From Halomonas gemina (lineage in GTDB: Bacteria; Pseudomonadota; Gammaproteobacteria; Pseudomonadales; Halomonadaceae): a stretch of 64,000 nt of DNA. The DNA lies in the NCBI RefSeq assembly GCF_023554995.1, contig NZ_JAMJPK010000002.1, positions 248,001 through 312,000 of the forward strand, written 5' to 3'. The notes beneath the pieces were generated by a model. It was not told the origin of the DNA. It made no database searches and saw only the letters and a program-made list of their open reading frames with translations. Shown here in pieces: positions 28,962-40,978 of this stretch. The position numbers and the translations under genes were made by a program. Position 1 is the first letter of the stretch; the number at the start of each line of letters is the position of its first letter.

Positions 28962-29777
28962 TCAGCGGCGCAGCCGGGTCAGCCCCTCCTGGGCGCTGGA
29001 GGCGACCAGCCGGCCCTGGCGGTCGTAGATGCTGCCGCGGGCGAAGCCCCGTGCGCCGCCGGCCCAGGGGCTGTCCATGTCGTAGAGCAGCCAGTCGTCG
29101 ACCCTGACGTCATGATGGAACCAGAGGGCATGGTCGAGGCTGGCGATCTGCAGCTGGGGGTCGCGGAAGTCGATGCCGTGGGGCACCAGGGCGGTGGTCA
29201 GCAGGTTGAAGTCGGAGCTGTAGGCGAGCAGGTAGCGGTGAAGGGCCTGGTCATCGGGCAGCTCGCCGACCAGCCGGAACCAGAGGCGCTTGCGTGCCGG
29301 TCGGCCCGCCTCGGCCTCGTCGCCCAGGTGCAGGAACTCGATGGGGTGGCCGGGGAATCGCTCGAGGCGGGCATCGCTGTCCGCCAGCGTCTCCGGCGGG
29401 GCGACCTCGGGCATGGCCGGCTGGTGGGCGATGCTCTGCTCCTCGCCGTGGAAGGAGGCGCTGCAGAAGAAGATCGGCCGTCCCTTCTGGATGGCCGTGA
29501 CCCGGCGGGTGGTGAAGCTGCCGCCATCGCGCACCGCATCGACCTGGTAGACCACCGGGCGATGCGGGTCCCCCGGGCGCAGGAAGTAGCCATGCAGGGA
29601 GTGGGCCCGGCGTGTCGGGTCGACGGTCTGGCTGGCCGCCGAGAGCGCCTGGCCCAGCACTTGCCCGCCGAACAGCTGGGGCAGGCCCAGGTCCTGGCTG
29701 CGGCCGCGGAACAGGTTCTCCTCCAGGGCCTCCAGGCCGAGCAGGTCCACCAGAGCGTTCAGGGCATCGGGCTTCAT
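28962..29777 (-). CDS. tesB: Acyl-CoA thioesterase II
   Basis: 271 residues in the double hot-dog fold of TesB. LFRGRSQDLGLPQLFGGQVL marks the first lobe, followed by LHGYFLRPGDP and RDGGSFTTRRVTAIQKG; the second lobe has LDHALWFHHDVRVDDWLLY, with the catalytic-type aspartate and a histidine pair. Hydrolyses medium and long acyl-CoA in the cytosol. ATG 29777 follows GGAGGAG with seven bases spacing, replacing an earlier start that adds a short extension. Divergent from tadA; 84 bases lie between the starts. Confidence 0.92.
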   Translation of the reverse strand: MKPDALNALVDLLGLEALEENLFRGRSQDLGLPQLFGGQVLGQALSAASQTVDPTRRAHSLHGYFLRPGDPHRPVVYQVDAVRDGGSFTTRRVTAIQKGRPIFFCSASFHGEEQSIAHQPAMPEVAPPETLADSDARLERFPGHPIEFLHLGDEAEAGRPARKRLWFRLVGELPDDQALHRYLLAYSSDFNLLTTALVPHGIDFRDPQLQIASLDHALWFHHDVRVDDWLLYDMDSPWAGGARGFARGSIYDRQGRLVASSAQEGLTRLRR

Positions 29778-29831
29778 CGGTCTCCTCCGGGGCGATGGCG
29801 TGCCGGCCATCGGTATCATACGATCGTCTGA

Positions 29832-30332
<501 letters not shown>

Positions 30333-30348
30333 GGCGGGTGTTGCGTGG

Positions 30349-31812
30349 CTAGAGAACGGGCGGCACCTGCTCGAACAGGGCGCTCTCGTCCTCGTCGGGC
30401 AGGCGCGCGTTGAGTTCGTGAAACTGCTCCTGGCTGCGGTCCAGGTAGGCCAGGATCTCGTAGTAGCGCCGGATGTTGCGCACATAGATCACCGGCTCGC
30501 CGCCCCGGGCGTAGCCGTGGCGGGTCTGGCTGTGCCACTCGCGCTCCTGGAGCAGCGGCAGCGACTCGCGCACGTCGCGCCACAGGTCCGGGTCGCCGCC
30601 ACGCTGCTCGGTGATCTTGCGGGCATCGTAGAGATGACCGAGGCCGACGTTGTAGGCGGCCATGGCCATGAACAGGCGGTCGTCGCCGGTGATCGATTCG
30701 GGTAGCCGCTCGATCAGCTGGCGCAGGTAGCGGGCGCCGCCGTGGATGCTCTGGGCCGGGTCGAGGCGATTGTCGACGCCGAGATCGCCGGCGGTGGCGT
30801 TGGTCAGCATCATCAGCCCACGCACCCCGGTGGGCGAGGTGGCCCTGGGCTTCCAGTGGGATTCCTGGTAGCCCAGCGCGGCCAGCAGCTTCCAGTCGAA
30901 GCGGGTATTGCGGGCGGCCTCGCGGAACAGCTCGGTGTAGCGGGGCAGGCGCTCGCGGGCATGGGCGATGAAGGTGCGGGCGCCCACGTACTCGAGGTAG
31001 TCGTCGTGGCCGAAGTAGCTGGCCACCAGGGCGTCGAGCTCGCCGTCGCGGCGCAGGTCGTCGAGGAAGCGGTTGGCGGCGTTGACCAGCCCCAGTCCAC
31101 GTCCGACGGGGAAGGCCCAGGCCAGGGAGAGCGGCTTGCCGAGGGTGAAGCCATCCTCGACCTCGGGGAAGAACAGCCGATTGAGGCGGAACTGGTGCTC
31201 GAAGACCACCGCGGCATCCAGGGTGCCCCGGGCCACCTGGCCCAGCAGCTCGGCCACTTCCAGTTCGCCGGCCTCCTTCCAGCTCAGCCCCGGGTGCTCG
31301 GCCTGCAGCTCGCGCAGCACCCGGTCGCTACCGGAGCCGCGCAGGGTACCGATCTCCAGCCCCTCCAGCTCGGCGATCGTTTCCGGCGGGTGCAGGCCGC
31401 GGCGATAGACCAGCAGCGGCTGCAGCAGCATGATCGGCCGGCTGAAGAGCAGGCCGTCCAGCGTCGGGTCCAGGGGCAGGGCGGCGGCGCCCAGGTCGCC
31501 CTCCTCGCGCACCGCGTCCAGCACCCCCTGGATATGGTGGTCGGCCTCCAGGGTCAGGCTGACCCCCAGGTGGTCGGCGAAGCGCCGCATCAGCTCGTAT
31601 TCGAAGCCGGTGGGGCCCTGGCGGCCTTCGTAGTAGGTAGTGGGGGTGTTGCGGGTGTGCACGCTGAGGAAGTCGCGGGCCAGCACCTCCCCCAGGTGCG
31701 GGCCCTCGGGCGTACCGGAACGCCCGGGCAGCAGCGCCAGCAGGAGGGCGCTGCACAGGAGGGCGGTCCCGCGCCACTGGCGCCGGGCAGGGTCGGTCGG
31801 GAAAGCGGGCAT
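30349..31812 (-). CDS. mltF: Membrane-bound lytic transglycosylase F
   Basis: 487 residues. A hydrophobic N-terminus ([14 protein letters not shown]) sends it to the envelope. Residues about 50-270 form a periplasmic binding-protein-like domain ([20 protein letters not shown]); the C-half is a Slt goose-type lysozyme domain with [19 protein letters not shown], where the glutamate of QESHW is catalytic. It cuts peptidoglycan to anhydromuropeptides. ATG 31812 is preferred over TTG 31842. A classic MltF pair with purL on the other strand, as in many gammaproteobacteria. Confidence 0.93.
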   Translation of the reverse strand: MPAFPTDPARRQWRGTALLCSALLLALLPGRSGTPEGPHLGEVLARDFLSVHTRNTPTTYYEGRQGPTGFEYELMRRFADHLGVSLTLEADHHIQGVLDAVREEGDLGAAALPLDPTLDGLLFSRPIMLLQPLLVYRRGLHPPETIAELEGLEIGTLRGSGSDRVLRELQAEHPGLSWKEAGELEVAELLGQVARGTLDAAVVFEHQFRLNRLFFPEVEDGFTLGKPLSLAWAFPVGRGLGLVNAANRFLDDLRRDGELDALVASYFGHDDYLEYVGARTFIAHARERLPRYTELFREAARNTRFDWKLLAALGYQESHWKPRATSPTGVRGLMMLTNATAGDLGVDNRLDPAQSIHGGARYLRQLIERLPESITGDDRLFMAMAAYNVGLGHLYDARKITEQRGGDPDLWRDVRESLPLLQEREWHSQTRHGYARGGEPVIYVRNIRRYYEILAYLDRSQEQFHELNARLPDEDESALFEQVPPVL

Positions 31813-31970
31813 GTGGGCGACGTGCGGCGATGAGACCCTCAACCTTAACCAGCCCGCGGGCGGCTGTCACCTTCGCCGATTTCTCGCGCCCGGCGCTTTC
31901 CAGTATCATGTTCGCTCGTTGCCGCCGGCCGCGGCCCCGAATTCTCCCCCTGTTTCAGAGGCTCCAGGAT

Positions 31971-34900
31971 ATGCTCGAACTGCGAGGCGCGCCCGCCCTA
32001 TCTGCTTTCCGTCATGCCAAGCTGCTGGACGCCCTGCGCGCATCCGTTCCCGAGGTCGAGTCCCTGCACGCCGACCATGTCCACTTCGTCGACCATGAGG
32101 GCGACCTGGGAGACGACGAGCGACGCCTGCTGGAGCAGCTGCTCGACTACGGCCCGGCGCACGAGGAAGAAGGCCGCGCCGAGGGGCAACTGTTCCTGGT
32201 GGTGCCGCGCATCGGCACCCAGTCGCCCTGGTCCTCCAAGGCCACCGACATCGCCCGCAACTGCGGGCTTTCCCGGGTGCGGCGCATCGAGCGCGGCGTA
32301 GCCTACCGGGTGAAGGTCGCCGGTGCCCTCTCCGAGGCCGCCTTCGAGCAGATCCATGCCGCCCTGCACGACCGCATGACCGAGAGCGTGCTGGCCGACG
32401 CCTCCGACGCCGCCAGGCTCTTCGCCCACCACGCGCCGGCGCCGCTGGGCAGCGTCGAGGTGCTCGAGGGGGGGCGCGAGGCGCTGGTCACCGCCAACGC
32501 CGAACTGGGGCTGGCGCTGGCCGAGGACGAGATCGACTACCTGGTCGAGGCCTTCCGCGACCTGGGCCGCAACCCCACGGACGTCGAGCTGATGATGTTC
32601 GCCCAGGCCAACTCCGAACACTGCCGCCACAAGATCTTCAATGCCGACTGGGTGGTGGACGGCGAGGCGCAGAGCCACTCGCTGTTCGGGATGATCAAGA
32701 ACACCCACGAGCGCTCGCCCGGTGACATCCTCTCCGCCTACAGCGACAACGCCGCAGTGATCAGGGGCTGTGAGGCACCGCGGTTCTTTCCCGCCCCGCT
32801 CACTGGCAAGGAGGGCGAGCGCGCCGTCTATGGCAGTGCCCGGGAGTCGATCCAGATCCTGATGAAGGTGGAGACCCACAACCACCCGACGGCCATCGCG
32901 CCGCACCCGGGGGCAGCCACCGGCGCCGGCGGCGAGATCCGCGACGAGGGCGCCACCGGCATCGGCGGCAAGCCCAAGGCGGGGCTGACCGGCTTCACCG
33001 TCTCCAACCTGCGCATCCCCGAGTTCGTGCAGCCCTGGGAGGCCTTCGACTACGGTAAACCCGAGCGCATCCAGTCGGCGCTGGAGATCATGCTCGAGGG
33101 CCCCATCGGCGGCGCCGCCTTCAACAACGAGTTCGGCCGCCCGAACCTCGCCGGCGTCTTTCGCACCTACGAGCAGGACGCCCTGGGGCACGACGGCATC
33201 GAGCGCCGTGGCTACCACAAGCCGATCATGCTCGCCGGCGGCTACGGCAATATCCGCGACGGCCACGTCCAGAAGGGCGAGATCCCGGTGGGCGGCAAGC
33301 TGATCGTGATGGGCGGCCCGGCGATGCTGATCGGCCTGGGCGGCGGCGCGGCCTCCTCCATGGCCTCCGGGGCCTCCAGCGCCGACCTGGACTTCGCCTC
33401 GGTGCAGCGCGGCAACCCCGAGATGGAGCGCCGCGCCCAGGAGGTCATCGACCGCTGCTGGGCGCTGGGGTGCGAGAACCCCATCCGCTTCATCCACGAC
33501 GTGGGCGCCGGCGGGCTCTCCAATGCCCTGCCGGAACTGGTCAAGGATGGCGAACGCGGCGGGCTCTTCGACCTGCGTGCCGTGCCCAACGCCGAGCCGG
33601 GCATGAGCCCGCTGGAGATCTGGTGCAACGAGGCCCAGGAGCGCTACGTGCTGGCGGTGGCGCCCGAGGACCTCGCGACCTTCGAGGCGCTGTGCGAGCG
33701 CGAGCGCTGCCCCTATGCCGTGGTGGGCGAGGCGACCGAGGCCCACCACCTGGCGGTGACCGACGGCCACTTCGAGAGCCAGCCGGTCGACCTGCCGATG
33801 AGCGTGCTGTTCGGCAAGCCGCCGAAGATGCAGCGCGAGTTCACGCGCCGGGCCAATACGCTCTCCGGGGTGATGCTCGACAACCTCGACCTGCGCGAGG
33901 CCATGGACCGCGTGCTGCGCCTGCCCGCCGTGGCCTCCAAGAGCTTCTTGATCACCATCGGCGACCGCTCCATCACCGGCCAGGTGGCCCGCGACCAGAT
34001 GGTCGGCCCCTGGCAGGTGCCGGTGGCCGACGTCGCCGTGACCACGGCGAGCTTCGACACTCATGCCGGCGAGGCCATGGCCATGGGCGAGCGCCCGCCG
34101 GTGGCGCTGATCGACCCGGCGGCCAGCGCGAGGCTGGCGGTGGCCGAGGCCATCACCAACCTGGCCGCCGCGCCCATCGACACGCTCGGCGACATCAAGC
34201 TCTCCGCCAACTGGATGAGCGCCGCCGACCACCCGGGCGAGAACCAGGCCCTCTTTGACGCCGTCCATGCGGTGGGTATGGAGCTCTGTCCGGCACTGGG
34301 CATCGCCATCCCGGTGGGCAAGGACTCGATGTCCATGCGCACCGCCTGGCAGGACGACGACGAGGAGAAGAGCGTCACCTCGCCGCTGTCGCTGTCCGTG
34401 ACCGGCTTCGCCCCGGTCACCGATGCCATGCGGACCCTGACCCCGCAGATCAACCTGGAGCAGGACGAGTCCGACCTGCTGCTGATCGACCTGGGTGGCG
34501 GCCGGAATCGCCTGGGCGGCTCCGCCCTGGCCCAGGTCTACGGCCAGGTGGGCAACGCGTGTCCGGACCTGGACGACCCCGAGGACCTCAAGGCGTTCTT
34601 CGCGGTGATCCAGGGCCTCAACGCCGAAGGCACGCTGCTGGCCTACCACGACCGCAGCGACGGTGGCCTGCTGGTGACCCTGCTGGAGATGGCCTTCGCC
34701 GCCCACGCGGGCCTCGAGATCAAGCTCGACTGGCTGATCGACGAGCCCGTCGACGCCTTCAACGCGCTCTTCGCCGAGGAGCTCGGGGCGGTGATCCAGG
34801 TCAACCGCCGGCACACCGAGGCGGTGCTGGCCCAGTTCGCCGCCGCCGGCATCGAGACCTGCGGCGTCATCGCCCGGCCGCGCTACGACGACCAGGTGCG

Positions 34901-35891
34901 GGTGACCCTCTTCGAGGAGCCGCTGCTGGAGACCACCCGGCTGCTCGCCGAGCGGACCTGGGCCGAGACCAGCTACCGCCTGCAGGCGCTGCGCGACAAC
35001 GCCGACTGCGCCAAGAGCGAGTTCGATGGCCTGCTCGACGGCCGCGACCCGGGGCTCTCGGCCCAGCCAAGCTTCGAGGTCGACGAAGACATCGCCGCAC
35101 CCTACCTGAATACGGCACGCCCGGCGGTGGCCGTACTGCGCGAGCAGGGCGTCAATGGCCAGCTGGAGATGGCCTGGGCCTTCGACCGCGCCGGCTTCGA
35201 GGCCGTGGACGTGCACATGAGCGATATCCTGGAAGGGCGGGTGTCGCTGGAGGCCTTCAAGGGCCTGGTGGCCTGCGGCGGCTTCTCCTACGGCGACGTG
35301 CTGGGCGCCGGCGGCGGCTGGGCCAAGTCGGTGCTGTTCAACCCCCGCGCCCGGGAGCAGTTCGCGGGCTTCTTCGCGCGCGACGACAGCTTCTCGCTGG
35401 GGGTGTGCAATGGCTGCCAGATGCTCGCCCAGCTACGTGAGCTGATCCCCGGGGCCGAGGCCTGGCCGCGCTTCGTGCGCAACGAGTCCGAGCAGTTCGA
35501 GGCCCGGGTCTCCATGGTGCAGGTGGAGGAGAGCTCGTCGATCCTGCTGGCCGGCATGGAAGGCTCGCGCCTGCCCATCGCCGTGGCCCACGGCGAGGGC
35601 CGCGCCGAGTTCCGCGACAGCGCTCACCTGCGCAGCATCCAGGGCAGCGGCCAGGTCGCCCTGCGCTTCCTGGACAACCACGGCCAGGTGACCACCCGCT
35701 ACCCGGCTAACCCCAACGGCTCGCCTTCCGGCATCACCGGCCTGACCACGCCCGACGGCCGGGTCACCATCATGATGCCGCACCCCGAGCGGGTGGTACG
35801 CGCGGTGACCAACTCCTGGCGGCCCGCCGAGTGGACGAGGGATGGGGCCTGGATGCGCCTGTTCCGCAACGCGCGGGTCTGGCTGGGCTGA
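31971..35891 (+). CDS. purL: Phosphoribosylformylglycinamidine synthase
   Basis: 1306 residues, usual for the large gammaproteobacterial PurL (about 1300). Converts FGAR to FGAM in purine synthesis, using ATP and glutamine. The synthetase core has [20 protein letters not shown] and [13 protein letters not shown]; the C-terminal glutaminase has [12 protein letters not shown] with the nucleophile cysteine and [11 protein letters not shown] with the histidine and glutamate of the triad. ATG 31971 follows CAGGA. Stands at the start of a same-strand run but the next gene is a helicase. No sign of disruption. Confidence 0.97.
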   Translation: MLELRGAPALSAFRHAKLLDALRASVPEVESLHADHVHFVDHEGDLGDDERRLLEQLLDYGPAHEEEGRAEGQLFLVVPRIGTQSPWSSKATDIARNCGLSRVRRIERGVAYRVKVAGALSEAAFEQIHAALHDRMTESVLADASDAARLFAHHAPAPLGSVEVLEGGREALVTANAELGLALAEDEIDYLVEAFRDLGRNPTDVELMMFAQANSEHCRHKIFNADWVVDGEAQSHSLFGMIKNTHERSPGDILSAYSDNAAVIRGCEAPRFFPAPLTGKEGERAVYGSARESIQILMKVETHNHPTAIAPHPGAATGAGGEIRDEGATGIGGKPKAGLTGFTVSNLRIPEFVQPWEAFDYGKPERIQSALEIMLEGPIGGAAFNNEFGRPNLAGVFRTYEQDALGHDGIERRGYHKPIMLAGGYGNIRDGHVQKGEIPVGGKLIVMGGPAMLIGLGGGAASSMASGASSADLDFASVQRGNPEMERRAQEVIDRCWALGCENPIRFIHDVGAGGLSNALPELVKDGERGGLFDLRAVPNAEPGMSPLEIWCNEAQERYVLAVAPEDLATFEALCERERCPYAVVGEATEAHHLAVTDGHFESQPVDLPMSVLFGKPPKMQREFTRRANTLSGVMLDNLDLREAMDRVLRLPAVASKSFLITIGDRSITGQVARDQMVGPWQVPVADVAVTTASFDTHAGEAMAMGERPPVALIDPAASARLAVAEAITNLAAAPIDTLGDIKLSANWMSAADHPGENQALFDAVHAVGMELCPALGIAIPVGKDSMSMRTAWQDDDEEKSVTSPLSLSVTGFAPVTDAMRTLTPQINLEQDESDLLLIDLGGGRNRLGGSALAQVYGQVGNACPDLDDPEDLKAFFAVIQGLNAEGTLLAYHDRSDGGLLVTLLEMAFAAHAGLEIKLDWLIDEPVDAFNALFAEELGAVIQVNRRHTEAVLAQFAAAGIETCGVIARPRYDDQVRVTLFEEPLLETTRLLAERTWAETSYRLQALRDNADCAKSEFDGLLDGRDPGLSAQPSFEVDEDIAAPYLNTARPAVAVLREQGVNGQLEMAWAFDRAGFEAVDVHMSDILEGRVSLEAFKGLVACGGFSYGDVLGAGGGWAKSVLFNPRAREQFAGFFARDDSFSLGVCNGCQMLAQLRELIPGAEAWPRFVRNESEQFEARVSMVQVEESSSILLAGMEGSRLPIAVAHGEGRAEFRDSAHLRSIQGSGQVALRFLDNHGQVTTRYPANPNGSPSGITGLTTPDGRVTIMMPHPERVVRAVTNSWRPAEWTRDGAWMRLFRNARVWLG

Positions 35892-35898
35892 GCCGACC

Positions 35899-37785
35899 AT
35901 GGCGATGCGACAGCCCGCAGCGAAGGCGGCCTCCGGGCCGCCTTCGGCGTCTTCGGCGCCGGCCCTGCGCCCCTACCAGCAGGAGGCGGTGCGTCGTGTC
36001 GTGGCGCACTTTCGCGGCTCGGATGAGCCGGCGGTGGTGGTGCTGCCCACGGGTAGCGGCAAGTCGCTGGTGATCGCCGAGCTGGCGCGCCTGGCCCGGG
36101 GGCGGGTGCTGGTGCTGGCCCATGTGCGCGAGCTGGTGGAGCAGAACCACGCCAAGTACCAGGCCTATGGCCTCGAGGCCGATATCTTCAGCGCCGGCCT
36201 GGGGCGCAAGGAGGCCGGGCGCCAGGTGGTGTTCGGCTCGGTGCAGTCGGTGATGCGCAGCCTCGAACGCTTCGACGATGGCAACTTTACGTTGCTGGTG
36301 ATCGACGAGTGCCACCGGGTCTCGCCGGCCGAGGACGCCAGCTACCGCCGAGTGATCGACCGCCTGCGCACGGCCAATCCGCGGCTCAAGGTACTGGGGC
36401 TGACCGCCACCCCCTACCGGCTGGGACAGGGTTTCATCTACCACCGCCATCACCATGGCATGGTGCGCGGCGAGGCGGACGCCTTCTTTCGCGACTGCGT
36501 CTTCGAGCAGCCGCTGCGGCTGATGGTCAGGCAGGGCTACCTGGCCGAGCCACGGCGCATCGATGCCGCCGTCGAGCGTTACGACTTCTCGGCGCTTGTC
36601 CCGGCCTCGAGCGGGCTCTTCCGCGAGGAGGAGCTCAACCGGGTGGTGGCGGGGCACCGCGCCACGCCGGGCATCATCGCCGAAGTGGTGGCGAGGGCCG
36701 CCGATCGCCAGGGGGTGATGCTGTTTGCCGCAAGCGTGGCCCATGCCGAGGAGATCCTCGGCTACCTGCCGGCGGGCGAGGCGGCGCTGGTCACCGGCGA
36801 GACGCCCTCCGCCGAGCGCGAGCGGCTCATCTGTGCCTTCAAGGCGCGCGAGCTCAAGTACCTGGTCAACGTGGCGGTGCTGACCACCGGCTTCGATGCG
36901 CCCCACGTGGACCTGATCGCCATCCTGCGGCCCACCGAGTCGGTGAGCCTCTACCAGCAGATCGTCGGCCGTGGCCTGCGCCTCTCGCCGGGCAAGCGCG
37001 ACTGCCTGGTCCTCGACTATGCCGGCAACCCCTGGGACCTCTATGCCCCGGAGGTGGGCTCGCCGAAACCGGCCGGCGACAGCGAGCCGGTGCAGGTCGA
37101 GTGCCCGGCCTGCGGCCACGCCAACCTCTTCTGGGGCAAGCGCGACGGCGAGCTGGTGATCGAGCATTTCGGCCGGCGCTGCCAGGGGCTGGTTCTTTCT
37201 CATCGCGCCCGACCCCGCGCGGCTGTTTATCGCGCCCGACCCCGCGCGAAAGACACAGACACAGAGTCAAAACCGGCATCATCTGCGATGGAGCAATGTT
37301 CGTTCCGCTTCCGCTTCAAGGTGTGTGGCGATTGCGGCGCCGAGAACGACATCGCCGCGCGGCGATGTCTCGGCTGTGCTCGCTTGCTGGTGGACGCTGA
37401 CGACAAGCTGAAGGAGGCGCTGCGCCTGCGCGATGCCCGGGTGCTGCGCGTGGCCGGCATGCAGCTCGAGGCCACCGTCAACGGCCGCGGCATGGCCCGC
37501 CTCAAGGTGACCTATCATGACGAGGATGGCGCCACGCTCGCCGAGTGGTTTGCTATGGAGACTACGGCCCAGCGCGTCGCCTTCGCCGCGGCCTTCCTGC
37601 GCGACCACCTTCGTGCCCCGGGCGTGGCCTTCCGGCCGACCAGCCCCGAGGAGGTGATCGCCGAACAGCGGCGCCTGCGCCACCCGGACTTCGTGGTGGG
37701 CCGCAAGGTGGGCCGCCACTGGCAGGTGCGCGAGAAGCTCTTCGACTACACCGGGCGCTATCGCCGCGCGGAGGCTGCGGAGTAA
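35899..37785 (+). CDS. radD: DEAD/DEAH helicase, RadD/YejH-like
   Basis: 628 residues with superfamily II motifs: [35 protein letters not shown] and [13 protein letters not shown]. Cysteine clusters [13 protein letters not shown] and [18 protein letters not shown] near 415-520 resemble the zinc region of RadD, a helicase-like protein that acts in recombination repair of single-strand gaps. Between them lies an insertion (37200-37290) with a 20-base direct repeat that encodes (H/Y)RARPRA twice nine residues apart; it looks unlike the rest of the gene. ATG 35899 is chosen; 35905 is close. Starts seven bases after purL. Confidence 0.87.
   Translation: MAMRQPAAKAASGPPSASSAPALRPYQQEAVRRVVAHFRGSDEPAVVVLPTGSGKSLVIAELARLARGRVLVLAHVRELVEQNHAKYQAYGLEADIFSAGLGRKEAGRQVVFGSVQSVMRSLERFDDGNFTLLVIDECHRVSPAEDASYRRVIDRLRTANPRLKVLGLTATPYRLGQGFIYHRHHHGMVRGEADAFFRDCVFEQPLRLMVRQGYLAEPRRIDAAVERYDFSALVPASSGLFREEELNRVVAGHRATPGIIAEVVARAADRQGVMLFAASVAHAEEILGYLPAGEAALVTGETPSAERERLICAFKARELKYLVNVAVLTTGFDAPHVDLIAILRPTESVSLYQQIVGRGLRLSPGKRDCLVLDYAGNPWDLYAPEVGSPKPAGDSEPVQVECPACGHANLFWGKRDGELVIEHFGRRCQGLVLSHRARPRAAVYRARPRAKDTDTESKPASSAMEQCSFRFRFKVCGDCGAENDIAARRCLGCARLLVDADDKLKEALRLRDARVLRVAGMQLEATVNGRGMARLKVTYHDEDGATLAEWFAMETTAQRVAFAAAFLRDHLRAPGVAFRPTSPEEVIAEQRRLRHPDFVVGRKVGRHWQVREKLFDYTGRYRRAEAAE
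37202..37248. repeat. In-frame 20-base direct repeat in the helicase gene
   Basis: The bases 37202-37221 recur identically at 37229-37248, a period of 27 bases (nine codons). The translated peptide is arginine-rich. It falls in the linker between the two zinc-type cysteine clusters, so the reading frame stays intact. Confidence 0.9.
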
Positions 37786-37862
37786 GGCGTCAGAGCTGTC
37801 TCCTGGGGCGTGCTCTTGCTAGACTGCCCCGTTGATCCTGCGTCCCCGGAGAGGCACGCCGC

Positions 37863-38801
37863 GTGAGCGCCACCCCCGATACCGCCAGCCCCGAACAGAC
37901 CGATGCCGCGGCCGGTCACGCCGAGGTGCTGGGGCGGCTGTTCGACCAGCCGATCACCAAGCTGCCGGAGGATCTCTATATCCCGCCGGAGGCGCTGCGC
38001 GTCTTCCTCGAGGCCTTCGAGGGGCCGCTGGACCTGCTGCTCTACCTGATCCGCCGTCAGAACCTGGATATTCTGGCCATCGACGTGGCCGCCATCACCC
38101 GCCAGTACATCGAGTACGTGGAGCTGATGAAGGCCATGGAGATCGAGCTTGCCGGCGAGTACCTGCTGATGGCGGCCATGCTGGCCGAGATCAAGTCGCG
38201 TACCCTGCTGCCGCGCCCGCCCAAGGAGGGCGGGGACGACGAGGAGGAAGACCCGCGGGCCGAGCTGATCCGCCGGCTGCAGGAGTACGAGCGGCTCAAG
38301 CTCGCCGCCGAGTCGCTGGCCGAGCTGCCGCGGCTGGGGCGCGACTGGTTCCCGGCCCGTGCGGCGCTGCCGGCCCTGGAGGCGCGGGTGATCCACCCCG
38401 ACGTGGAGCTCGACGAGCTGCTCGGGGCGCTGGCCGGCATCCTGCGCCGCGCCGAGCTCAACCAGGCCCACCAGATCAGCCGCGAGGGACTCTCGACCCG
38501 GGAGCGCATGCTGGCGATCATGGAGCGCCTGGACCACGAGCACTATACCGCCTTCGAGGCGCTGTTCACCCTCGAGGAGGGGCGGGCCGGGGTGATCGTC
38601 ACCTTCATGGCGATCCTCGAGCTGGCCAAGGAGGCGATGATCGAGATCGTGCAGAACGCGCCGCTCTCGCCGATCCACGTTCGGGCTCGGCTGGACGAGC
38701 AGGATGCCTTCGAGCCGGAGGCGGTGGAAGAGGGCGAGGATGGCGAGAGCCCCTTCGATGACCGCCGGCACAGTGACAAAGACGGGAGCGGCTCGGCATG
38801 A
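37863..38801 (+). CDS. scpA: Segregation and condensation protein A (kleisin)
   Basis: 312 residues; start GTG 37863 with GGAGAGG upstream. FEGPLDLLLYLIRRQNLDILAIDVAAITRQY is the N-terminal Smc-neck region of ScpA; AGEYLLMAAMLAEIKSRTLLP follows; a C-terminal winged helix ends in EMAIEIVQNAPLSPI-like sequence. Joins Smc and ScpB in chromosome condensation. Both ends carry extra low-complexity residues, typical of this lineage. ATGA overlap with scpB shows coupled translation. Confidence 0.93.
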   Translation: MSATPDTASPEQTDAAAGHAEVLGRLFDQPITKLPEDLYIPPEALRVFLEAFEGPLDLLLYLIRRQNLDILAIDVAAITRQYIEYVELMKAMEIELAGEYLLMAAMLAEIKSRTLLPRPPKEGGDDEEEDPRAELIRRLQEYERLKLAAESLAELPRLGRDWFPARAALPALEARVIHPDVELDELLGALAGILRRAELNQAHQISREGLSTRERMLAIMERLDHEHYTAFEALFTLEEGRAGVIVTFMAILELAKEAMIEIVQNAPLSPIHVRARLDEQDAFEPEAVEEGEDGESPFDDRRHSDKDGSGSA

Positions 38802-39646
38802 CCGCCATGGAATTTCCCGATGCCCTGGATGAGATCCTCGAGGCGGCGCTGCTGGCCGCCGGGGAGCCGCTGGGGCTGGAGCGCCTGGAGGCGCTGTTCG
38901 ACGACCGCGAGCGCCCGCCGCGGCGCGCCCTGCGCGAGGCCCTGGAGCGCCTGGGGGAGCGCCATGAGCGGGGGGCCATGGAGCTGATCGAGACCGCCTC
39001 GGGCTACCAGCTGCGCATCCGGCCGCGCCTCTCGCCCTGGGTGTCGCGTCTGTGGGACGAGCGGCCCCAGCGCTACTCCCGGGCGCTGCTCGAGACCCTG
39101 GCGCTGATCGCCTATCGCCAGCCGGTGACCCGCGGCGATATCGAGGAGGTGCGGGGCGTCTCGGTGAGCGGCTCGATCATGCGCACCCTGCTCGACCGCG
39201 GCTGGATCCGCGTGGTGGGCCACCGCGATGTGCCGGGGCGTCCGGCGGTCTACGCCACCACGCGAAGCTTCCTCGACGACTTCGGCCTCAAGACCCTCGA
39301 CGCGCTGCCGCCGATGCACGAGCTCAAGCACTTCGATGAGCCGACCCTGGAGGAGGAGCCACCGCCCCCCCAGCACGAGCTGCTGGCTCAGGCGGACGAG
39401 GAAGCCGCGGATTCGCCCGAGGCGGACGGCGAGGTGGCACCGGAAGGCGCCGAGACAGCGCGGGAGGCGACCGAGACGACGGCCGGGAGGGCCGACGAAG
39501 ACGAACACGCCGGGACGGCGTCCGAGCGGGCAGGGCTGAGCTTCGCCGATCTGGAGGCTCGCCTGTCCGAACGTGCCCGGGGCCGCGTCGCCGATGACGC
39601 TGCCTCGGGGACGGAATCCACACCCAGTGAGAATGACGACCGATGA
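38798..39646 (+). CDS. scpB: Segregation and condensation protein B
   Basis: 282 residues. Two winged-helix domains: [23 protein letters not shown] at the N-terminus and [26 protein letters not shown] with [21 protein letters not shown] in the middle. The last 80 residues are acidic and alanine-rich ([13 protein letters not shown]) and probably disordered. Dimer partner of ScpA in Smc loading. Overlaps scpA and rluB by ATGA at each end, so scpA-scpB-rluB is one operon. Confidence 0.93.
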   Translation: MTAMEFPDALDEILEAALLAAGEPLGLERLEALFDDRERPPRRALREALERLGERHERGAMELIETASGYQLRIRPRLSPWVSRLWDERPQRYSRALLETLALIAYRQPVTRGDIEEVRGVSVSGSIMRTLLDRGWIRVVGHRDVPGRPAVYATTRSFLDDFGLKTLDALPPMHELKHFDEPTLEEEPPPPQHELLAQADEEAADSPEADGEVAPEGAETAREATETTAGRADEDEHAGTASERAGLSFADLEARLSERARGRVADDAASGTESTPSENDDR

Positions 39647-40500
39647 GCACTACCACCGAGAAATTGCAGAAGGTCCTGGCACGCGCCGGGCTGGGCTCGC
39701 GCCGCGAGATGGAAACGGCCATCGCCGACGGCCGGGTCAAGGTCAACGGCAAGGTCGCCACCCTGGGCGACCGCATCGAGATGCGCGACCGGGTGGCCTT
39801 CGATGACCGCCCGGTGACCCTGCGCGGCGCCGAGGAGGTGCCGCGCCGGGTGATCATGTACAACAAGCCCGAGGGTGAGCTGTGCACTCGCAAGGACCCG
39901 GAAGGGCGGCGCACGGTCTTCGATCGCCTGCCGCGCCTCAAGGGCGAGCGCTGGATCGCCATCGGCCGCCTGGATATCAACACCAGCGGCCTGCTGCTGT
40001 TCACCACCGATGGGGAGCTGGCCAACAAGCTTATGCATCCCTCCACCGAGGTGGAGCGCGAGTATGCCGTTCGGGTGATGGGCGAGGTGCAGAAGGAGCA
40101 GGTGGTGGCCATGGTCGAGGGCGTGATGCTCGACGACGGGCCGGCGCGCTTCACCGACGTCCAGGAGTTCGGCGGCGAGGGCATCAATACCTGGTTCCAC
40201 GTGGTGATCATGGAGGGCCGCAACCGCGAGGTGCGCCGGCTCTGGGAATCCCAGGGACTGACCGTCAGCCGCCTCAAGCGGGTGCGCTACGGCAACATCT
40301 TCCTCGACAAGCGGACCAAGGCCGGCGAGTGGGTGGAGCTCTCCCAGGACGAGATCGACGACCTCTCGGCGACGGCCGGGCTGGCGGCACGCAAGGTGCC
40401 GGAGCTGACCCCGGACGAGAAGAACCGCTGGAGCCGCGACAAGCACAAGCGCCGGCCGGTGCAGGCGATGCGCAAGCCCCAAGGGCAGCGCGGGCGCTGA
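39643..40500 (+). CDS. rluB: 23S rRNA pseudouridine synthase B
   Basis: 285 residues. S4 RNA-binding domain first ([20 protein letters not shown]), then the RsuA/RluB core with the catalytic aspartate in [14 protein letters not shown], and [14 protein letters not shown]. Modifies U2605 of 23S rRNA (E. coli numbering). The basic tail ([19 protein letters not shown]) may help bind RNA. Last gene of the scpAB-rluB operon and followed by tRNA-Lys genes. Confidence 0.93.
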   Translation: MSTTTEKLQKVLARAGLGSRREMETAIADGRVKVNGKVATLGDRIEMRDRVAFDDRPVTLRGAEEVPRRVIMYNKPEGELCTRKDPEGRRTVFDRLPRLKGERWIAIGRLDINTSGLLLFTTDGELANKLMHPSTEVEREYAVRVMGEVQKEQVVAMVEGVMLDDGPARFTDVQEFGGEGINTWFHVVIMEGRNREVRRLWESQGLTVSRLKRVRYGNIFLDKRTKAGEWVELSQDEIDDLSATAGLAARKVPELTPDEKNRWSRDKHKRRPVQAMRKPQGQRGR

Positions 40501-40536
40501 GCGCGGCTCCGCCGTGCGACGAAAGGCAAAAAGCGC

Positions 40537-40565
40537 TTGCCAACACGGGGGCAGATCAGTAGTAT
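40537..40565 (+). promoter_or_regulatory. Sigma-70 promoter of the tRNA-Lys genes
   Basis: TTGCCA at 40537-40542 and TAGTAT at 40560-40565 are 17 bases apart, followed by a GC-rich discriminator. An eleven-base inverted repeat (40546-40556 and 40564-40574) encloses the -10; it might be a terminator for rluB or a protein site, as there is no T-run. Confidence 0.75.
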
Positions 40566-40581
40566 CTGCCCCCGTTCGGAA

Positions 40582-40657
40582 GGGTCGTTAGCTCAGTTGG
40601 TAGAGCAGTTGGCTTTTAACCAATTGGTCGTAGGTTCGAATCCTACACGACCCACCA
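40582..40657 (+). tRNA. tRNA-Lys(TTT), first copy
   Basis: 76 bases with CCA encoded. Acceptor GGGTCGT pairs with ACGACCC; the anticodon loop CTTTTAA gives TTT, reading AAA/AAG lysine codons; T-arm GTAGGTTCGAATCCTAC. Preceded 17 bases upstream by a good -10. Identical to the second copy at 40688. Confidence 0.96.
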
Positions 40658-40687
40658 TCCGAGCCTGTATGCTTGTTCGCAAGCACC

Positions 40688-40763
40688 GGGTCGTTAGCTC
40701 AGTTGGTAGAGCAGTTGGCTTTTAACCAATTGGTCGTAGGTTCGAATCCTACACGACCCACCA
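40688..40763 (+). tRNA. tRNA-Lys(TTT), second copy
   Basis: Exact duplicate of the 76-base tRNA-Lys at 40582, with 30 bases between them. Both probably share a transcript, ending at the hairpin at 40776. Confidence 0.96.
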
Positions 40764-40775
40764 GATTGTCACGAC

Positions 40776-40810
40776 AAGGCGCCCTCGCTTCCAGGAAGCG
40801 AGGGCGCCTT
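40776..40810 (+). terminator. Strong hairpin after the tRNA-Lys pair
   Basis: Seventeen-base arms (40776-40792 and 40794-40810) are perfectly complementary across a single base, AAGGCGCCC...GGGCGCCTT; the innermost pairs will open to form the loop. Few T follow, so it may be intrinsic-like or a processing signal. Position fits the end of the tRNA transcript. Confidence 0.6.
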
Positions 40811-40978
40811 GCGTATCTGGGGTCCAAGTGAGTGCGCTGTCCGGCATGGCTCATACTACCGGCAATCACCTCGCTCTCTGATGATGGTCACCGACACGTT
40901 TCCAGTGAGAGGGTACGTCCGCGGCCGGCAGTCTCTCGGCGTCTGATGCCTTGCCAATCCACTTGCTCTTCGCTTCTC

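Noticed and set aside
31998..35216. 1072-codon minus-strand frame under purL
   Set aside because: Antisense shadow of the GC-rich purL; composition is histidine, glycine and arginine rich with no family match.
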